NCBI GenBank assembly: GCA_963971285.1
Contig: OZ020260.1
Coordinates: forward strand, 9,334,798-9,398,797
DNA from: Astropecten irregularis
Lineage: Eukaryota > Echinodermata > Asteroidea > Paxillosida > Astropectinidae
Length of the DNA: 64,000 nucleotides
Direction: 5' to 3'
The notes beneath the pieces are model-generated. The model was given only the letters and a program-made list of their open reading frames with translations, ran no database searches and was not told where the DNA came from. Position numbers and translations under genes: made by a program. Shown here in pieces: positions 57,117 through 64,000 of this stretch. Each line of letters begins with the position of its first letter. Within the stretch, counting starts at the first letter, position 1.

Positions 57117-59676
57117 GTTTTATTAAAGTGGAGACAGTTTAAAAGAGAAAGATTGGTTGTAACACCGACCGCCGCAAACTAGTTGGCCATGGCAATTTTG
57201 CTTGAAGTATTTCACTCGAAATCGTGCACAATGAACACATGAGGTGGTCAGGCAGACCTGTCATCATGGTATAATTGCAAAACAACATTTTTTACACACG
57301 CTGGGGGTTGCCCCCCAGGTTTTCACTTTTTATATATATAAAAAATGATTTTGTGCAGAAACGTATACGGAAGTACGACCCAGCTACAAGATCAACCCCC
57401 AGGTCTGAGGACGTGTCTACACTACTGTTTCTACATACACCTTTTCCCCGTTATATGCACAGGGCGATAGCCATCATGGCGGTGAACAAACAGAAACACA
57501 GTGCACAGCAAACAGCACAGACTGGACCATACAATATATAATGCACGTCTTTCACAATAAGCACATGAACAGCAAGCCGACTATTACGTAACGGTGTCTG
57601 GCTTTGCCAGTCGTGCTTTTTACCAACTGGGAGCCGCTGGGGCTATCTATAGTACGTGCATGCGCATATAACCCTCCATGATATAACTGGTAAATAATTA
57701 GAATACGAAAAGCTGTATTGTTGTTCCAATCCTCCCTGTCTTTTCCGTATTGCCTGGATTCGCTAAGAAGTAGTACCTTGTAGACCGTGGACACCCCAAC
57801 CTAGATACATCTGAAAGCGGTTCGACGGATTTGTGAGGTATCAACATTTTGGAGGATACGCGGAAAATGAAGGAGAAACCCTTTCACTCCATTCTGAACG
57901 TTATTGGCTACATGAACTGACCATATTGATCCAGTGGTGCTGTATGCGCCATTACACACGTATTCATCTTAACGAACTTCCAACCTCCCACTTCCCATTA
58001 ACTCTGAGGGCTTGGAGATAACTGCTACATCGTTTCTAAGATCGTCGGGACGAAGCGAATAATTCTGCAATAGAAAGGCCGAGGAAAACTAAAGGTAAAT
58101 GACATAATCATAATTATTCCTGACATTTTTAAAAAGTGGTCTTGTCCAAACCGCATACATAAAGATCAAATCCCAGTTAGCATATCGATTTGTTAGGGAA
58201 ACCTAAGCAACACGCACCCGCTACAGCTCCGAAGTCCTCAAAAACAGTCAAAAAACGCGCAAATGTTGGCTTTGTAACACCATAACTTTTGAACGGCTCA
58301 TGATATAAAAAAGGTTCCTTCAGCATGAAGAAGGTACATTATTCCTTTTTCGAATGATATCTTAAAATAATCTTTTGAAGACTTTATAGACCTGTCATTT
58401 TTGAGCTATAAATGGTCGGTTTCCCCACTTTTACTGTGCAAACTCGTCTTTTTGGGCCGAAATAATGCACCATTGCAGCACAGTTTTGCTTACAACTTAG
58501 GACGCCCTCAACCGATTTCTTAGGTTCCTCCGGGATAACCAAGAGCAGATGTTTCTCTACAACCTTTGTTAAAATGAAGCTGATTGGCCAAAATAAAGAC
58601 CTGTCATTTTCAGCCCAAAGATTTTGAGCCAATCAAAACCACTGTTACATACTGCATTGGAACGTGCATGACCAGCTGAATAATAAACGAAATTCTTCAG
58701 TTAGTGGGCTGTTTCTCTACGATAAGTTCTCCCCTTAGAATTCTTCTCAGACTCTAAAAAGTATACGAGAATAAAGCTGATAATATGGGGATTCCCGTCA
58801 TCTAAACAAATTTGCAGTATCTTGTCGGAATATTCTATAATTGTGCTGTAAATGTTGCCTTCGAACACGAAGAAAATCAGCTTGTTGATACACCATGCAT
58901 GGCTTGAGCAGGGGACGCTGAGATTTCCGGACAAGTCCATTTTTGTGTAGGTGTGGAAACACTTCTTGTAGTGGTAAAACTCATCTCATTATGGAAAAGA
59001 TGCCTCACAAATCCAATTGGATATGGATGGAAACATTCAGAATGTACTATATATTTTTTTAAATAAGTCAAGAGTTGTTAATGGGTCAAGTCATGACTTC
59101 CTCTGTCTTTGTATATACCACCCCACCCCACCTTGAAAGTTGAGTATTCCAAAGCCTTGACAATCCCTCTTCACGGTTGAGCGAACACCCACACACTGTT
59201 CGTGAGATAAGATCACACACAGAACCAATGTGGATGCACAGCATTTATTTCACATTCTTAAGTAGTCAAACTGGCCCAAACAAATCGATATGTGGGTCAT
59301 TTGATAGACGTTGGGCGGACGCAGTAGACTCGTGCCATATTATTTAGCAAAACAAATTAACGGAGTAAGGTTAATCTACTATGCAATACATACGAGTACA
59401 TAATGCAGTTTTATCAGCGCATTGATGACAAAGCTGTCTTTGCTAAAATCATTTGTGATCCTTTCCCTCGTTAAAATAAACACTTTGCACCTAGAATTTG
59501 ATACATGATCTAGAAAATTTGAAATACTGCATCAATGTAATCAACTAAAAAACTAATGGCATCATGATTTGTTTATAGAAATACTACTACATTTTATCCA
59601 AGCACTCATGGAATAACACTTAAAAGACCAATTTTGACATAATACTAGAACTATAGGTACATTAAGAACCACCGAC
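57117..59676. other. Intergenic stretch without recognised genes
   Basis: Open frames up to 88 codons lack motifs. No tRNA or transposon end identified. Confidence 0.5.
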
Positions 59677-62640
59677 CTAGTGTATGGCCACATACCCTCC
59701 AGTCTATGGCCACAGACCCTCCAGTCTATGGCCACAGACCAGTTTATGGCCACAGACCAGTCTATGGCCACATACCCTCCAGTCTATGGCCACAGACCCT
59801 CCCCTCCAGTCTATGGCCACAGACCCTCCAGTCTATGGCCACAGACAAGTTTATGGCCACAGACCAGTCTATGGCCACATACCCTTCAGTCTATGGCCAC
59901 ATACCCTCCAGTCTATGGCCACAGACCCTCCAGTCTATGGCCACAGACCCTCCAGTCTATGGCCACAGACCATGGCCACAGACCAGTCTATGGCCACATA
60001 CCCTCGAGTCTATGGCCAAAGACCCTCCAGTCTATGGCCACAGACTCTCCAGTCTATGGCCACAGACCAGTGTATGGCCTAAGACCCTCCAGTCTATGGC
60101 CAAAGACTCTCCAGTCTATGGCCACAGACTCTCCAGTCTATGGCCACAGACCAGTGTATGGCCAAAGACCCTCCAATCTATGGCCACAGACCCTCCAGTC
60201 TATGGCCACAGACTCTCCAGTCTATGGCCACAGACCAGTGTATGGCCAAAGACCCTCCGGTCTATGGCCACATACCCTCCAGTCTATGGCCACAGACCCT
60301 TCAGTCTATGGCCACAGACCCTCCAGTCTATGGCCACAGACCAGTCTATGGCCACATACCCTCCAGTCTATGGCCAAAGACCCTCCAGTCTATGGCCACA
60401 GACCCTCCAGTCTATGGCCACAGACCAGTCTATGGCCACATACCCTCCAGTCTATGGCCAAAGACCCTCCAGTCTATGGCCACAGACCCTCCAGTCTATG
60501 GCCAGAGACCCTCCAGTCAATGGCCACAGACCAGTGTATGGCCAAAGACCCTCCAGTCTATGGCCACAGACCAGTGTATGGCCAAAGACCCTCCATTGTA
60601 CTGGTCTGGAGTGTATGGTCACAGACCCTCCATTGAAGTGGCCACAGACCCTTCAGTCTATGGCCAAAGACCCTCCAGTACATGGCCACATACCCTCCAG
60701 TCTATGGCCACATACCCTCCAGTCTATGGCCAAAGACCCTCCAGTCTATGGCCACAGACCCTCCAGTCTATGGCCACATACCCTCCAGTCTATGGCCACA
60801 TACCCTCCAGTCTATGGCCACATACCCTCCAGTCTATGGCCACATACCCTCCAGTCTATGGCCACATACCCTCCAGTCTATGGCCACATACCCTCCAGTC
60901 TATGGCCAAAGACCATCCAGTCTATGGCCACATACCCTCCAGTCTATGGCCACATAACCTCCAGTCTATGGCCACATACCCTCCAGTCTATGGCCACATA
61001 CCCTCCAGTCTATGGCCACATACCCTCCAGTATATGGCCAAAGACCCTCCAGTACATGGCAACATACCCTCCAGTCTATGGCCACATACCCTCCAGTCTA
61101 TGGCCACAGACTCTTCAGTGTATGGCCACAGACCCTTCAGTGTATGGCCACAGACCCTCCAGTGACCAGTGTACGGCCACATATCCTCCAGTGTATGGCC
61201 ACAGACCAGTGTATGGCCAAATACCCTCCAGTGTATGGCCACAGAACCTCCATTGTAGACTGGTATGCAGTCTATGGCCACAGACCCTCCAGTGTAGTGG
61301 CCAAAGACCCTTACAGTGTACTGCCACATACCCTCCAGTCTATGGCCACAGACCAGTCTATGGCCACAGACCAGTCTATGGCCACAGACCAGTCTATGGC
61401 CACAGACCAGTCTATGGCCACAGACCAGTCTATGGCCACAGACCAGTCTATGGCCACAGACCAGTCTATGGCCACAGACCCTCCATTGTAGACTGGTCTG
61501 GAGTGTATGGTCACAGACCCTCCATTGTAGTGGCCAAAGACCCTCCAGTGTACAGCCACATACCCTCCAGTCTATGGCCACAGACCAGTCTATGGCCACA
61601 GACCCTCCATTGTAGTGGCCACAGACCCTCCAGTGTAGTGGCCAAAGACCCTCCAGTGTACAGCCACATACCCTCCAGTCTATGGCCACAGACCAGTCTA
61701 TGGCCACAGACCCTCCAGTCTATGGCCACAGACCAGTCTATGGCCATAGACCCTCCATTCTATGGCCACAGACCAGTCTATGGCCACAGACCCTCTAGTC
61801 TATGGCCACATACCCTCTAGTCTATGGCCACAGACCAGTGTATGGCCACAGACCCTCCAGTCTATGGCCACAGACCAGTCTATGGCCACAGTCCCTCCAG
61901 TGTATGGTCAAAGACCCTCCAGTCTATGGCCACAGACCCTCTAGTCTATGGCCACAGACCAGTGTATGGCCACAGACCCTCCAGTCTATGGCCACAGACC
62001 AGTGTATGGCCACAGACCCTCCATTGTAGACTGGTCTGGAGTGTATGGTCACAGACCCTCCATTGTAGTGGCCACAGACCCTCCAGTGTATGGCCAAAGA
62101 CCCTCCATTGTAGTGGCCACAGACCCTCCAGTGTATGGCCAAAGACCCTCCAGTGTATGGCCAAATACCCTCCATCCAGTGTATGGCCACAGACCCTCCA
62201 TTGCAGACTGGTCTGGAGTGTATGGTCACAGTACTCCAGTGTATGGCCAAAGACCCTCCAGTGTATGGCCAAATACCCTCCATCCAGTGTATGGCCACAG
62301 ACCCTCCATTGTAGACTGGTCTGGAGTGTATGGTCACAGACCCTCCAGTGTATGGCCAAAGACCCTCCAGTGTATGGTCACAGACCCTCCATCCAGTCTA
62401 TGGCCACAGACCCTCCAGTCTATGGCCACATACCCTCCAGTATATGGCCACAGACCCTCCAGTACATGGCCACATACCCTCCATTGTAGTGGCCACAGAC
62501 CCTCCATTGTAGTGGCCACATTTTACATACCCTCCATTGTAGTGGCCACATACCCTCCAGTGTAGTGGCCACATACCCTCCAGTGTAGTGGCCACAGACC
62601 CTCCAGTGTATGGCCACAGACCCTCAATTGTAGTGGCCAT
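59677..62640. repeat. 18/22-bp satellite array, about 3 kb
   Basis: The basic unit contains CAGTCTATGGCCACAGACC with or without CCTC, giving 22-bp and 18-bp versions. Variants are CACAGACC, CACATACC and CAAAGACC after TATGGC. A run of eight near-perfect 18-bp units lies at about 61345-61475. Longer inserts with TAGACTGGTCTGGAGTGTAT recur at least five times (near 60600, 61490, 62030, 62205 and 62315). GACTGGTC there is the complement of GACCAGTC, so parts are inverted. Units have no stops in most frames, which produces overlapping long open frames, including one of 704 codons. Confidence 0.97.
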
Positions 62641-63036
62641 TGTAATTAATGACTACATGTATATAAATTGATATTTTTATGATAGTGCTTAATTTTGATC
62701 CAAAAATTTAAAAAATCAGTACATGTATGCCCCACCTATACCGCCCCCCCCCCCCGATCCACGCAACGATGCGTGTGACGTCACACGTACAGAATAAGTA
62801 GGCTCGCACCACAGTAGCTCATCTCATGCTGGCTAATGCACATGGTAGGATTTTGCACTTCGGGGTTGGCAGGTTGCCACTTGTATATAGCAAGGCGGGG
62901 AGCTCAATTATGGGTGTAAAAAATACCTCCTTTTTTACATACAATATTTATTTAGCACAAACAATGATACATTTGATGAGTTTTATAACAACAGATTATG
63001 TAACTTCATATGAGTTTTGATTACAGTGAACCTTTA
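62637..63036. mobile_element. MITE family D, copy 2 (left end lost)
   Basis: It matches 47866-48191: ATGCCCCAC after TCAGTACATGT, then AATACCTCCTTTTTTACATA, GAGTTTTATAACAACA and a decayed right end (CAGTGAACCTTTATAGG). The left end is missing at the edge of the satellite. Confidence 0.78.
62744..62755 (-). repeat. Poly-C tract (12 C)
   Basis: Inside the family D copy; the only long G/C homopolymer in the window with C on the plus strand. Confidence 0.9.
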
Positions 63037-64000
63037 TAGGTACCGTTATCTACGAATCCTCATACGCATGTCAGATTCTGTCACTTGTTTACATTTTGTA
63101 CTTTTGATTATAAATATTTTGAAATGAAAAGAATATGGAAATTACAATGAATCTACGTCTTATATGCTCACACTTCACTCCCCTTTCTTCAATTCTATAA
63201 GACAAAACTAGGAGAAACGAATTACTCGTTTTACTGTCTCTCGACTCTGTGGAAGTTGCAGCAGATCGGACCATATCAATAAATTACTTTCATTTGTGAT
63301 GACCAAGTCAGTGTACCGTCGGAGAAAATATTAATATTGATCTCTTGGGACTTGTGCAAACCTGGATATGTTTGAATGACATTGGAATGGAGGTTGGGAT
63401 GCAAGAGAAGCGGAGAGTCACTAACAAGTCATTAACTTGCTAGTATCGCAGTAATTTGTATTGATTTCTCTTAAGGTCTTCAATGGAATACTCATCATAA
63501 ACATCTATGCACGTATTTTCAAAATCCAGCTTAGATTTTTTCATTTTTTTTGTAGTCTTGGTGATCAATGTTGTATGGCACAAAATGGGGAACTGGCCTC
63601 TACCAATCTACTGGAAAATTCTTTTGTACTGGAAATTGATCGGAAGTTTTCCTCTGGTGACTTTTATTTACTGAAGCGGAGCTTTGTTAGTAGAAATAAC
63701 ATGAATGAACTAATCAAAACATCAAATGCACAGAAATTGTAATGTAATTGGCCCTCTGATTAAGATATGAATACGAACAAGCTCGTAATGACTAATGAAA
63801 AACATAATTGATCCTTGTGATCGCGGCTCCTGATCATACACGGAGCTGTCGTTAGTGACTGTGTTTATTTTAGCCCATCTTATATCCTAGTATTAAAACC
63901 ACACATTATATGAACATATTGTTACTGTACGTATATGTACCTATATAGTAGGCCTATATTGCAGTAGTCAATTCTTGTAAAAGAAACGGAAAATGTTATC
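63037..64000. other. Right edge, no recognised features
   Basis: AT-rich. A 93-codon frame (63461-63742, plus) has no motif. Nothing further can be supported. Confidence 0.45.

Overview
The window looks like nuclear DNA of a marine invertebrate deuterostome, most likely an echinoderm or a close relative. The evidence is an AT-rich background, very long introns, frequent AGGCCTA and TACATGTA words, dense MITEs and tRNA-derived SINEs, and one recognisable host gene with GT-AG introns. The species assignment is inference; no ribosomal or mitochondrial marker is present.

The only host gene I can support is a plus-strand NR6A1 (germ cell nuclear factor, GCNF) orthologue in four visible coding exons: 6777-7046 (DNA-binding domain), 7412-7467 (C-terminal extension), 33765-34521 (linker and most of the ligand-binding domain) and 35125-35417 (end of the ligand-binding domain and stop). 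Phases agree at all three junctions and give 457 residues. The exon or exons with the start codon were not found and may lie to the left of the window. The second visible intron is 26.3 kb.

That intron holds a nested transposon. A degenerate Penelope-like element on the minus strand (about 7790-8324 and 15614 to at least 17060) is split by a complete BEL/Pao LTR retrotransposon (8325-15613, minus strand). The BEL copy has LTRs of about 98.5 percent identity, TG...CA ends and a 5-bp target duplication GCCCT. Its gag, protease, RT, RNase H, integrase and DUF5641 regions are recognisable but broken by stops and frameshifts. The rest of the intron has two MITEs with TTA target duplications, a CpG-rich palindromic element, a 19-bp tandem repeat, poly-G tracts and old dispersed repeats.

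Downstream of the gene (35.4-64 kb) I find no coding sequence. This part is built of tandem arrays and small transposons: a 38-bp minisatellite (about 65 units, 40491-42960), a perfect AGCCC pentamer array (48656-48774), an 0.9-kb mixed pentamer array seeded next to a SINE tail (53366-54251) and a 3-kb 18/22-bp satellite (59677-62640). Between them lie several copies of three MITE families that share TTAAAGG ends, a mariner-like foldback, a CAGTGGCGG-type MITE with a paralogous empty site, and tRNA-derived SINEs. The long open frames in the satellites are by-products of stop-free repeat units.

No unmistakably new biological system is present. The points most worth a second look are: the 38-bp array carrying an AGGTCA nuclear-receptor half-site in nearly every unit about 5 kb behind a nuclear receptor gene; the repeated A-then-B pairing of the TTAAAGG MITEs; the clean BEL-in-Penelope nesting; and six poly-G tracts all on the same strand.
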